A stretch of DNA of 64,000 bases. Source: Reticulascus tulasneorum. Its lineage: Eukaryota; Ascomycota; Sordariomycetes; Glomerellales; Reticulascaceae. The stretch is from positions 3,534,001 to 3,598,000 of the forward strand of contig LSAX01000003.1 in NCBI GenBank assembly GCA_001557505.1. Reading direction: 5' to 3'. A program made the position numbers and the translations under genes. The notes beneath the pieces are model-generated. The model ran no database searches and had not been told where the DNA came from. It saw only the letters and a list, made by a program, of their open reading frames with translations. Of the stretch, positions 11,776-23,895 are shown in pieces. Positions within the stretch are counted from its first letter, which is position 1, and each line of letters starts with the position of its first letter.

Positions 11776-12757
11776 GGGTGCTAGGCATGATCATTAGTCT
11801 CCGCTGTCACGGATGAATTCATCATCCCGATATCCAGCTGACTCTTTCTGAAGCTGGAAGGGTTATATGCAATTTTCTTTGAGGAAGAGTCATAGTAGAT
11901 ATATATAACAAACTACTTTTTTCGCGTCTTTCTCTTAGATCGAGGATACATTTATGATGTCCATTACTCGATATCTGGGCAAAATGCGATTAATCACAAC
12001 CACATATGATAGGCAATGCAGTAAATCGATCAAACGACAAACTGCCTAGGACTGGCGCCCATTAAATTGCCGTAGCCCACACTCGCCAGCCAACGCTCAG
12101 TCTCATCAATTGACTGAGCTTGCAGTTAAAACCAGCTGAAGTATCCTCGTAAGCTCTCAGAATTTGTGACGTTCCTATTTGCCCTCGGATTCGAGCAACT
12201 ACACTGGACCCCCACACAGATACCAATGTAGTATATGCCAGCAATTGCGGTGTGGTGTTAGATTACCTACCAAAATCGCAGACAGTTCAAATCCACACTT
12301 TCATGCTTAATACATGGATGCCATCCTATTTTACGCCTAAACTAATAGTATTCTTTGCAAACCTACCGTCCACATCTAATGTGCTGTAGTATGGAAGTAT
12401 GGCACATGTCAGGCTAGATTTCGTTCAGCTTGTCAGGCTGCAGCAACACCAACGCCGATTTATCGTGGCAACCCACCACAATGCATGGCCACGTTTTGGG
12501 CTGTGCTGCCAGCCTTGCATGTCGCGGTTATGTCTTTGCGCATCACCGGCACAGTGATTCTTCTTCTTCTTCCTCCTCCTTGTTCAATATTTCTCAACCT
12601 GTCTATCAAAGAGCAGATCCTTCCGAAATTGGTTCGATGTTCTCCGTCCCTGCTATCGATATCGAACTCCATAGTAGCGTATATTCCATTGGAACTTGTT
12701 CCGGGGTTTCTGTTCCCAATTGAATGCCATTTTCTATGCCGAGCGCGCCTCGCAATT
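11776..12757. other. Intergenic between ankyrin relic and NLR gene
   Basis: AT-rich stretches near 11880-11960, with no gene seen. The NLR frame is open upstream of its chosen start from 12485, but that part looks non-coding (see the NLR entry). Confidence 0.45.
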
Positions 12758-15700
12758 ATGCGACTCCTTGAACGCGGCCGCGATGGCAGATTCAAGCTAA
12801 CCAAGGATCTGGTTGGCAAGATACCCCAGTATGCGATACTCTCACACACATGGGGACCGGATACCGAAGAGGTCACCTTCAGAGACTTGAAAGACCGTAC
12901 TGGGGAAGCCAAGATTGGCTACGAGAAGATCAAGTTCTGCGCGGACCAAGCGAGCCGTGACGGCCTACAATACTTCTGGGTAGATACTTGCTGTATCGAC
13001 AAATCAAACAACACTGAGCTCTCCGAGGCAATTAACTCCATGTTTCGATGGTATCGCGAGGCGGCCCGATGCTACGTGTACATGTCGGAAATCTCAGTCA
13101 CCGACTACGAGAACGATAGCCCGCAATCCGAACCGGCATGGGAATCGGCTTTCCGGGCAAGTAGATGGTTCACACGAGGCTGGACGCTCCAAGAGCTTCT
13201 TGCGCCGGCGTCAGTAGAATTCTTCACTCGGGACGGTCGGCGACTTGGCGACAAGAGAACTCTCGAGCAACAGATCCATGAAATAACAAGAATTGCTATT
13301 CCAGCACTTCGAGGAGACGCCCTTACTGGCTTTGAAGTTGAGGAGCGATTCAAATGGACAGAGACACGGCAAACCACACGAGAGGAAGACAGCGCATATT
13401 GTCTGCTAGGTATTTTTGATGTTTTCATGCCGCTTATATACGGCGAGGGGAGGGAAAATGCAATTCGTCGGCTCAAAAAAGATATCGCCGGCAGGTTGAA
13501 TGAAGATCCGTCTGCCCAGCAGAGAGGTACATTGCCCGCACTCTTGTTTTATCTTGACTAATTCCCTTGAAGCCAAAAAGGCCACTTGGATCGTGCCATT
13601 CGAACGAAACCCTTCCTTCACTGGACGTGAACCTGAGTTGAAGAGGCTACATGATTCACTTTTCACAGGATATCAGACTGTAAGGGTCGCCATCACTGGG
13701 CTTGGAGGAGTCGGCAAGACTCAGCTGGCTCTCGAGTTAGTCTATCAAATAAGAGCCAAGTACGAGAATTGCTCAGTCATTTGGATACCCGTAACGAGCC
13801 AAGAAAGTCTTGGCCAGGCATATCTTAATGCCGCTAAACAGCTTGGTATACTCGGGTGTGAAGATGAAGGGGCAGACGTGAAGAGGCTTGTGCAAGATCA
13901 TCTAAGCAATGAGAGCGCAGGCCAGTGGCTCCTGTTGTTCGACAACGCCGACGACATCAACATGTGGATCAATAAATCCAGGCAGGAATCTGGTCGTTTG
14001 ATTGACTATCTCCCAAAAAGCAGCCGTGGATCTATAGTGTTCACGACCCGCGACAAGAAGACTGCTGTCGAACTTGCCAACCAAAACCTAGTCCAGATGT
14101 CGGAAATGGACGAAGTCGGGGGCTTTCAGTTGCTGCGGAAGTGCCTAGTTGATCCGGATCTTCTTGATAACCAAGACAATGTAACGGCCCTGCTCACCCG
14201 GCTCACATACCTCCCTTTAGCCATTGTTCAGGCCGCGGTATATATCAATAAGAACGGATTAGCGCTGGAAGACTATATATTACTCTTGGAAGAGCAAGAG
14301 GAGGACGTGATCGATCTCCTTAGCGAGGACTTTGAAGATAAAGGGCGGTATCGCGATACGAAGAACCCAGTGGCCACTACTTGGCTTATTTCCTTGAACC
14401 AAATCCGGCAGCACGACCCTCTTGCGGCGGACTACCTCTCCTTCATGGCCTGTGTGGACCCCAAAGATATTCCGCAGTCGCTTTTGCCACAGGGTCAGTC
14501 GTGCAAGAAAGAGACGGACGCGATAGGGACACTACAGGGCTACTCATTTATTACCAAACGGTCTGCATGCAAGACTATGGATATCCATCGACTGGTACAC
14601 TTGGCGACGCGGAACTGGCTCCGGGATAAGGGGTTACTCTCTCATTGGAGCTGCCGAGTGACCGCAAGATTTAGGGAAGTGTTGGAAGTCATCGGCCATG
14701 ATAACAGAGCATTGTGGAAGGCGTGTATACCGCATCTGAATTACGCCCTCTTATCAGGTTCCGGCAGTGACGACGATAATGATAGGGCTGATCTATTAGG
14801 CATATATGGAGACTGCCTCTATTATGATGGGCGATATCGTGAAGCAGAAGTGCCAATCAAGCAACTGATGGAGATTCGGAAGACTAAGCTCGGGTCAGAC
14901 CATCCCGATACACTGAAGAGCATGAACACCCTTGTATTGACGTATTGGAACCAGAGCCGGCTGGACGAGGCCGAGAAGCTTGGGCTACAGGTAGTCGAGG
15001 CTCGTAAGATCAAACTGGGGCCTGGCCATCCTAACACGCTGACGAGCATGGACAACCTTGTGTCTATATATTGGAGCCAGGGCCGGCGAGACGAGGCCGA
15101 GAAGCTTGGGCTACAGGTAGTCGAGGCTCGCAAGAACAAACTAGGGCTAGACCATCCCGACACGCTGACGAGCATGGGCAACCTTGCGTCTATATATTGG
15201 AACCAGGGCCGGCGAGACGAGGCCGAGAGGCTTGGGTTACAGGTAGCCGAGCTTCGTAGGATCAAACTAGGGCTAGACCATCCCGACACGCTGACGAGCA
15301 TGGGCAACCTTGCGTCTATATATTGGAGCCAGGGCCGGCTGGACGAGGCTGAGAAGCTTGGGCTACAGGTAGTCGAGGCTCATAAGATCAAACTGGGGCT
15401 AGACCATCCCAACACGCTGAAGAGCATGGGCAACCTTGCGTCTATATATTGGAGCCAGGGCCGGCTGGAGGAGGCTGAGAAGCTTGGGCTACAGGTAGTC
15501 GAGGCTCATAAGATCAAACTGGGGCTAGACCATCCCGACACGCTGAAGAGCATGGCCAACCTTGCGTCTACGTATTGGAGCCAGGACCGGCTGGAGGAGG
15601 CTGAGAAGCTTGGGCTACAGGTAGTCGAGGCTTATAAGATCAAACTGGGGCCTGACCATCCTAACACGCTGACGAGCATGGCCAATCTTGCGTCTATATA

Positions 15701-15983
15701 TTGGGGCCAGGACCGGTTAGACCAGGCTGAGAAGCTTCACGTACAGGTATTTAAGGCTCGCAAGATCAAACAAGGGCTAGACCATCCCAACACGCTGGCG
15801 AGCATGAACGACCTTGCTTGCATACGGAGAAGTCAAGACCGAGATGAAGAGGCTATTAAACTAATGGAGGAATGTTTACAGCGACGAATCAGCATCTTAG
15901 GTGTTGACCACCCACAAACCCAGAAGTCTTCTTCCAAATTAGCTAGATGGCAGAGCAAGTACGAAGTGTATCTAAACAAGTAA
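12758..15983 (+). CDS. HET/NB-ARC/TPR NLR-type STAND protein
   Basis: Exons are 12758-13526 and 13573-15983, separated by a 46-bp intron; 1059 aa. The start chosen is MRLLERGRDG, the usual opening of HET proteins. An in-frame extension back to 12485 is open but is hydrophobic and unlike the family. HET motifs are YAILSHTW (25-32), YFWVDTCCID (72-81) and RGWTLQELLAP (140-150). The NB-ARC part has the P-loop GLGGVGKT (299-306), a Walker B region LLLFDNADD near 376, VFTTRD near 412 and LPLA near 470. Eight 42-residue TPRs follow (696-1031) with a partial ninth. Fungal NLRs of this design are thought to sense a ligand through the repeats, oligomerise by the NTPase and trigger HET-mediated cell death, as in heterokaryon incompatibility. 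The frame is intact, so the gene is probably functional; its partner is unknown. Confidence 0.95.
14889..15896 (+). repeat. Eight tandem 126-bp units encoding 42-residue TPRs
   Basis: Units begin at 14889 and recur every 126 bp, with a ninth, degenerate unit at 15897-15980. The consensus starts LGLDHPDTLTSM and continues NLASIYWSQGRLDEAEKL. Units 3 and 4 share long identical DNA stretches, including third codon positions. Units 1, 7 and 8 are the most diverged, as expected for edges of an array that recombines internally. Confidence 0.95.
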
Positions 15984-18900
15984 TAACTGAAGTAAATCAA
16001 AGTATTGAAGTGTACCTGTTGAGTTGGGGGTGTCTAGCCAGCAAAACAGCTCGACATTGGTCTCTTACGCATTACCGCGACTGCTGGCACGCAATTGGTC
16101 AAGACCTGTATGTACATATGGTCCATTATAAATATGCATTTAATGCTCGAAAAGTTAGGTTCGTGCGTCCAGTACTAGATATCCTTGATGGCCAGCACGG
16201 TAAAAACGCCATATATGGCTGATGTGGCCGATGTGGCCGATGTCTTGCAGCTTTTGGAGCTACAGAGGAACGACACATGGTGCAAGCAACTAGACTCATA
16301 GGAACAGCGAACAAGATACTAATCATGCAACCCTGCTACCAATCTTATTGAAATCAACTGAGCTTAACTCCAAATATTCAATTACTATGACTTGCTATCC
16401 CTCACCGGCCACAACGAAGTTGCTTTCAACGCAACTAGCCAACTCCGCACCCTGCGATCGGTGGCTAACGTAATAAGACAACATACGACACTCCCTCAAC
16501 CCGTCAGAAGGGCCCAAAGAGGAGAGCGTGACGCGTGTTTCTAGAGGGAGGCAGTAGCCGAGCTGGCCCACGTGGCCCAAAGCCAGCCTCAACCCTCTCG
16601 GCTCGGTGCAGCATGTCATCTACCTCTGACGAAGACCTGACGGTGCGGAGGTGTCTCGAACAAGTCGTCAGCTGTCTTGAGGTTAGCGCTCAGGGGATAG
16701 CCCTGTAGATCTCTGATCTGGCCAGATGCGGACCAGCATTCGTCCCCATCAATTAGTGGAACAAGGGCCCGGAACTTGGGGACAGGATGGCCAGCCCCTA
16801 GACTCCTTTGAGATCCTGAACTTACTGTAGTTCTGGAGTCTTTCGCGAAACTCTTGTCCAGGGGTCCCGTGGTACTGCGAGAGATGTGGCTGCAAGCGGC
16901 CATATGATGGCAGAATCGTCCAAAAGGGAGATAGCATGCAGAGATCGTATCACAGAATTTCGAACATCCAGACAAGGGCAGGCCCTAGCAGTCCCGTGGC
17001 ACCATGACGCTGCTCGCACCCGACTCAAGCGGCCTCGTTCCAAGACAACTTTGCCTAGGAGTGAGACACCTGGCCCTTTGCTGCCCGAATTAGCACCGAC
17101 AGCCAAAGTCAAAATCCGAGCACCGAGGAGTCGCAGAGCAGCGACCCGCAACAGAAGCTCCGGGGACCCAGATTCTGAGTCTTCAATGGCTGCGAGACCG
17201 GGTGAAGTCAAAAACCACGTAGAAGTCTGAGGCAAACTTGTCACGTCCACAATCCTAGCTCGAATCTCGGGAGTGTGCAGGCTAACGTGGCGCACATGCC
17301 TCGATTGCCGTGTTTTCCAAGCCGGCGTACAGAATGTTCTTGGAGCGCTGGCTCGTCTATCCTCGGGAGACTACCTGCGCGTCAGCCAGGAAGTGATGTA
17401 TCCATCCGCGAGGGCCTTGGAGCTGCAGACGTCTCGCATGACTGGCTAGCGACGTGCTACCTTGGCAACTAAAGAGTTTTCCTACCTGCTTGCCAGCCAT
17501 TCGCCTGCAAATGCCAGGATGGTCGTTGTTGTCTGCAGCAACACATCGATGTTTGCATAGTCCAAGCGAGTCTCTGGTCATGCTGTACGACGGTGGGAAA
17601 CGCAGCATGTTCCTCCGAGGAAGCTCACGGTCCCAGCCAATGTGGTCTGTAACTACAGGAGCAATACGAGGTGGATCGACGGTGCGGAGACCGGAGAAGC
17701 AGCAAGTCCTAGCATCTGTCGTCCAACGAAAGACAGCTTTGTCATTGCTCGTCCTGCATTGGCCGGGGACGACTGTTACACAGCATGGCCAGTGCCCCAA
17801 AACGTGAAGCCGAGAAGAGATGGGCACAAACCGCGATGGAACGGGATCGTTGGATGGGAGACATGCCGGAAGAGTATCTCCTGGTGGTTTCACCACCGGC
17901 TGCTATTCCGAGGAGGAAAAGATAGGTTCAATATAGCAGGTCCCGCTTCCGTAGTTTGGCGGCGTCTGCCTATTGGGAATATGGACATCGACATGGACAT
18001 CATCTGGAGAGTGGACCCTCCACTTGGAAAGGTTAATTGACACGGCACAGCGGAGAATATCCATCGCCTGGGGGCTTGAAGTTTTGCTTGGAGGTGTGAG
18101 GAGGATGGCAAATCCGGCCAGCTGGGACTACACACCTCCCGGCAGCTGGATGTTTCGGGATCCGGCGACTTTGTTGGTTCCCTGCTACTGATTCGCAATG
18201 GGGCAGCCAGCGGGCGCAGTTTAGGCTGGAAGGGACGAATGAGCAGATGTTGTTGGTTCCTCGTTGCAAAAACTGGCCCCGACGCCGTGGAAGCCAATCT
18301 GGTGATCTGAATCGCAAAGCCCGCCCCAACCAAAAAAGCACACACGCCACGGCGGTCCAGGCTGTTGGATTTTTCTCCGCAGCCCTCAGCACGCAAGCCG
18401 GATGGTAAAAGCAATGGCATGACTGCAGCCATCTCTGCGCAAGAGATGGGCGGTGACGGGCGCTTGGGAATGGGGTGGCGGCCTGTTTCAACGGGCGTGT
18501 CGAGGTCGACTTCCGGAACATGAACGAGCTGTTGGGGATTGGCGATCAGTCCCGCCAGGCTGGGACTTTTTGCGTTTCCAACATCCAGCACGGCGGGAAG
18601 CAGGAGGAGGAGGGCATGGCCACTGGGACACGTTTCCCCATTCCCTGGGCTGGATGTTTAGTGTAGAGTGTGATTTGTGGGTGCGTGTTGGACTGGAATG
18701 TCGTCCGAGACATGAAGACGTCAGTCGACCCAGCCTGTGCTTTGCGGGTCGCAGCTGAATGCGGCGGTGATGGACGATGCAGGGCCTTTTATGAATCCAA
18801 GCGACCTAGACCCGTGGCCGCCAAATATAGGTTCCATCGCAGCATTGGCCGCCTCTTATTTTTTTATGGACACGCCGATACGGGGCGGACTCCGTTTAGT

Positions 18901-21900
18901 TATGGATGCACAATAATTTAGTGGAGCAGATCTCGGCCTGACAGATACATAGATGCGCTGAACTTATTCCCTGGGCGATGCCCCCGCCTAGCGCCTGAGG
19001 CAGGGAATGGTTCGTGGGAAATCTCAGTGTGGTGGATCAGACCCCGCCGTGCCCGCTACCTACGAAATGGTCAACAGCCTGTATTTTCAGTGGAGATCAG
19101 CCCCTCCAGGCTCCGGGGAGATCGTGCACCAAGCTGTGGACTCGATCTCGCTCTCCACTTCTCCTACTAAAGTCGGGTGAGCGACGGATTCCCGTGCACA
19201 CTAACATACTAGAACTGTACTAGATGAGCGAGGTACGTAGTTTATTACCGAGCAACCCAGATATCCACAGCTGCTGTCCGTGCCGTTTTAAAGGCTTGAT
19301 GCGAGTTGGTTTTTGGGAACGACAGCTTTCCAGCAGGTGCTTGTGCATAATTAAGGCACCGCCTGTATGTACCATGAGGGCGATTGGGGCATATTCGATC
19401 AACCCGGGGCGCTGGGGATGGTGGCTTGTGCGTCGATGGGGTGTGCACCTACTTTATCCATTCTCACCGCAGCAGCTGTATGAGGGGCATTGCAAGTTAT
19501 GGTAGAGGCACACACTGGGTGACCTGACGGATATGCAGGACCAGGATGCAACGATCTTTGGGAATGCCCTTTTTCATCAAAACAATCCGGTGACATGATT
19601 CGCCAGCTTACGAGGGACAATCCTTCGATCTCTGCGCATCTCTTCCCAGGTTTGGACGTGTCTCTGCTTTGATGCCCTCTTCCTTTGCGACATCCCCAGG
19701 AAACCTGGCTTTATTTAGGACTCGGTGATGGGATATTGACGTCGCAAGCACGCCCCCCCTGAGAACGGCCCTTTTACTACGTGCCTCATTGTTCGTAGCC
19801 GACGACTAGGAAGAGCGGGCGGGCGGCGGGCGAGCAGTAGCCGGTTGACGGATCATGGGGGTCCCCTTACACTAGTGGAGAAGCAAATGATCGGCTCCGC
19901 GTGTCTGTCGTGTGATAAGATTTCGTCAAGGAGTCGCCTGGCGTGCTACTACGTAGTACATACCATAGTAGCCACTCAAGCCCATCCATTCCACGGGGGG
20001 GTGGCTGCTCTCAGACCGAACTTGTCATCTCGCCTCGATCTGCCCCCCAGGCTAAAATCCTTTATTTGGGGACGGGGAATTCGGGAAATATCTTGTAGCG
20101 TGTTCACTACCGAGTGAAATCCTGGATGGGGTAGAAATGAGCAGCCTTGGCCAGTGGGTTGGGGTGGCCCGCTATCACAGACATTTGTCTCAACCATCAG
20201 TCATTCATCAGTCAGTCACACACCCGCGGCATTTGGGGGCAGCGCTGGTCCGGGCACTGAACTGCCTCCCGTCCCACGCCCCGATACGTAAGTGGTGGTG
20301 GCCACTCTTGAAGAGTGCGTAAATGGGGAACGAGCAGGTCTTCCTACAGGGTATATTCCACGAACCTCAAAGACATAAAGAAAAGATGCGCAACCACGAC
20401 CCGACAAGCGAACAAGGCCGGCGCCAGTGCAGAGTCCAAACTCTATACGACACTTGACGATTCGTGTACCGAGTTCCGGGAAAGTGTTTCTGCCAACTAG
20501 GTCGTGGTAGTCAATGCAGTTTTGGCGAGTGCCGGTTTTTCCCCAGCACAGAGAAAGGATTTGAGTTTTGAGTTTTACGCTTGAAATGAAATGGATTCCA
20601 TAAACCCCCAAATCAGATCCCAAATGCCAAACCCTTGGGAAGTTTGGGTTTTGGGAAGAACAGTGCGGGCGGCGAGAAATGCCACCCTTCCATACACTGT
20701 ACAAAACGCCCGCACCCGCCAGCCAACCGAAGCCAGGACCTGACGTTCACGGTAAAGCTTCACCTGCACTGTGATGGGACCAGCCCCGATGTGGTCCCTG
20801 GCTTGGACCGGGGGCGGGGGGAAGGGACAGTTGCGCATGGGCAATCCGAACGAGAAAACAATTCGTGCTGACGGGAGCCCATCGAAACGACAAGGCCACG
20901 GTCTTTCTTGGTACCCCCAACTGGGCTTGTCGACCGGCGGCAGGCATGGGATGGATTGCCCGAACGATGGAATGAAAGGAACCATGTAAAACCCTGTGGG
21001 TCGGATGAGAGCAAACGGCTCCGCGGTACGGACGGACGTGTATCATTAATCTGCGATCCGTAGCGAGGTCGAACCCTTACCATGAAACTGTGTTCTCTTC
21101 TTTCGGGCAGCATTCTCCGTGGGCATCTGGTTATCTACGATGCCATATGTATTTCCCTTGGGCTGCCGCAATGAGAGAAGGGGGTGGGCAGCAAACAACA
21201 CGTGTTTCTCCCGTGTATCGGCAGGGCAAAGATGCAATCTTCGATGCAGTTGGCGGCATTCAGCGACTTGCATCCCCCAAGGCTGCAGTGCAAGTCAAGC
21301 GTGGGAACAGGACATTCATTCTACAGTACATGCTTACACGGATTGACAGACAGAGTACCGGACAGTACGAGTACAGTGCAGCTCGGTCCCATTACCAGCT
21401 TTTCCTGAACTTAGAATGGGGGGGACAGCGTGCCAGTAAACGCCCACAGCGACGCCTGCTGTCGCACCATGGCGCACTCTGGAACGAAAGAAGCCCTACC
21501 ACCTACGTAGGCAAAGACGGCCCAGCGTCGAGCACTGCCTCTCTCGCACCGTGCCACGGTCCGCGAACTTCTCCCCCATTGGCAGGCGTGCACCAAGAAA
21601 TCAAAAAGAACCAAGCCAAGGGCAAAGCGGGAGGAGAAAAAGAGAATGTGGTGGGAAGAAAGATTGAGACAGGCATCCTGGTCTCCGGGTGGAGCCCTTG
21701 CGTGAGTGGCGCACAGGGGGATCCACCCGGAGATGCACATTCATTGGCCTTTCGAGGGGCGGCGTCTCCACTAATCCCGCAAGAGAGGTGAGTGTGGGGA
21801 CGGGAGCAGCGAATGAGCGGCAGAGCTCCAAGCCATGGGTCGTTTGGGACTAGTTCTAGTCCCGAAGTGGGTCGCTGGGCAGCCAAGAGAGACATGGGTC

Positions 21901-23895
21901 AAAACCAACAGCGTCTCCGTCCGTCTCTCCCCCGTGTGCCCCCTCCCCTACGAAGTAACTTACCATAATAGTAAGTCGAGTCTCCTTCTCCTTGGGGGGG
22001 GCGGGCTCGGGTACAAAATCTCCTGGCTTGTACCCGGGCCCCCGGTTCCCTCGTAAATTGCTATGGAGTGGCGCGGGAGGGATACAAGGTCACCACCCAC
22101 GATCGCCCTTCGGTACCTGCTGAGCCTGCCTGCTGGAAGGGAGTGGGTGGGAAAAAGGGAGGATGCACTGTACAGAGTAAGGTTAGGTTACTCCTCTTCT
22201 CATTCAGAATCTCTGAACCCCCAATTGGTTTCCAGCTACTGCGTGCTAATCCACTAGATACGTCCGTACCGTCCACTAAACACCAACCCCTACAACAGCC
22301 AGTGCAAGCCTACAATAAGCCCTGCTGCGCCAGGCCAGTAATGATACACCAAACTTTACGGTCCATCTGGCATCATGGATTGGCATCGGTCACCGTCCCC
22401 CTTTCAGTGGCCCCCTAAAGCCAAGGCCCCAGCAGCTTTTTTTGTGGCACTGGTCCTTACGCAGCTGCCGTATGTGTGGTGATTTAGTAGAGCAGTGCTC
22501 CAGTTCTGCCCATGTAGACTCTGTACATACAGTGCAGCTCGCTTGCACGGCGAAATCGTCCTTCGCCCACTTCTGGCGAAACCCTGGAACCTGGTGGCTT
22601 TTCCCTCCCTTGTCGAAAAGTGACGGTACAAATGTGCCTTCCCACACTTGCTCCACACTCGTTTATGTACACACACTCTCCCATCCGGAATTATCGATGT
22701 TGAAAGGCTTTTCCGTTTTGTGCGTCTCTCACTACTCCCCCAGAAGTAAAAAGGATAGGACTGATTGTTTGCCATGTCGACCTCGGACGAGGTGAATTTT
22801 TTTTGAATTCTTTTCCCGGCGAAAAACCAAAAAGTAAACGACTGTGCATAAGTGATTCAGCTGACGAACGCCACGCCCATATTCCATTTAGCTTCTGCCA
22901 ATTACAGCCGAGTCGTCAGGACCCCAGTCCGAGGGTCTGGGACTTGACCGTCCCTTTCCCAGCTTTTCTTCCCAGGCCCCGTTCCAGTCCCAGTCCCAGA
23001 TCCAGTTTCCCAAGTACCAAAGCACACTCCCCCCCCCCCTTCCCCCTAGGAGCGGGCGGTGTTTTTGGTACCGACTACCTGCTGATGTGGTAGCGCCCAG
23101 TGGTGAAAGCTGCCGAAAAGAAGCCGCACCCCTTACTTGGGTAGCAGTACTCTCTACATGGGATACCTCCCACATCACGCCCCCCCAGCCATCATGGAAA
23201 TCCCTCCACTCAACCCACACACCTATACCTAGCCCTCTATTTGCACCTATGTACCCTCCACGGGCGCGCTGCGCTACAGTTCCCTGGGGGCTTGCCGACT
23301 CACCTTCTAGGCTAGCGGTAGCCGGTTTTTAGTGCAGTGTAGGTACTTCGTACCATGTACTACCCGAACGCTCACCCCCCCCAGAAACCCATTCTTCCCC
23401 CAAAAGCCAATTCGCTCCCTCTTCTCTTCCTTCTTCCTACCCGTCCCACACTCATCCCACACCAGCGACCCTCGAAACTTCAATCGACCTTCGAGACGAA
23501 CTATTGCGATACTCGACATCGCCACCATCGCTCGCCGACATCATTCACTTCTCGGCCGGTGAAGGGAGTGGAGGATTATATTTTCATTGTCTGTCGCCAA
23601 CCCCGTCTTCGATAACAAAAACCACGAATCAGGTGAGTCCAGCATTACTCGAGACGAAACCCAGTTCTGTTGGCTCGTTCTCTCCGTTCCCGACATTGCC
23701 AATCCGAACTGTTGGGTCGCGCCCCTGAAGTCAGGACGGACCACTCGTTTGATTATATCATTCGCAGTCCCGACGCTCTGGTTTGGAATTTTGTTGCTAA
23801 TTGTCGTCCAAGCCTCGAATACGATCCGTGAATTATCCCAACTCGTCGGACAGCAATCCCAGCCAAGCCCAGGTCTCCGTTTGAGGGCCCCAGCC
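15984..23895. other. 7.9-kb stretch without a recognised gene
   Basis: The many ORFs here overlap on both strands, lack family motifs and are not joined by convincing splice sites. The right half (about 20.5-23.9 kb) is rich in C/T tracts and contains the veA promoter and leader. A GTGAGT donor at 23632 with an acceptor at 23892-23893, just before the veA ATG, could be a 5'-leader intron. Long non-coding transcripts are possible but not visible from sequence. Confidence 0.5.

Noticed and set aside
12485..12757. 91-codon in-frame extension upstream of the chosen NLR start
   Set aside because: It is hydrophobic, unlike HET proteins, and MRLLERGRDG at 12758 matches the usual HET start. I kept the shorter model and note the extension only as an alternative.
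14889..15980. Regularly spaced repeats resembling a CRISPR-like array
   Set aside because: Units are 126 bp, directly adjacent without unique spacers and encode TPRs in one frame of a eukaryotic gene.
17890..18591. 233-codon ORF on the minus strand
   Set aside because: No family likeness, no domain, overlapped by several other ORFs; consistent with chance in GC-rich DNA.
21090..21791. 233-codon ORF on the plus strand
   Set aside because: Low-complexity composition and no recognisable motif; lies in the veA upstream region with ORFs on both strands.
23587..23895. 103-codon in-frame extension upstream of veA
   Set aside because: Begins without ATG, contains a likely leader intron donor (GTGAGT at 23632), and VeA proteins start close to the position of ATG 23896.
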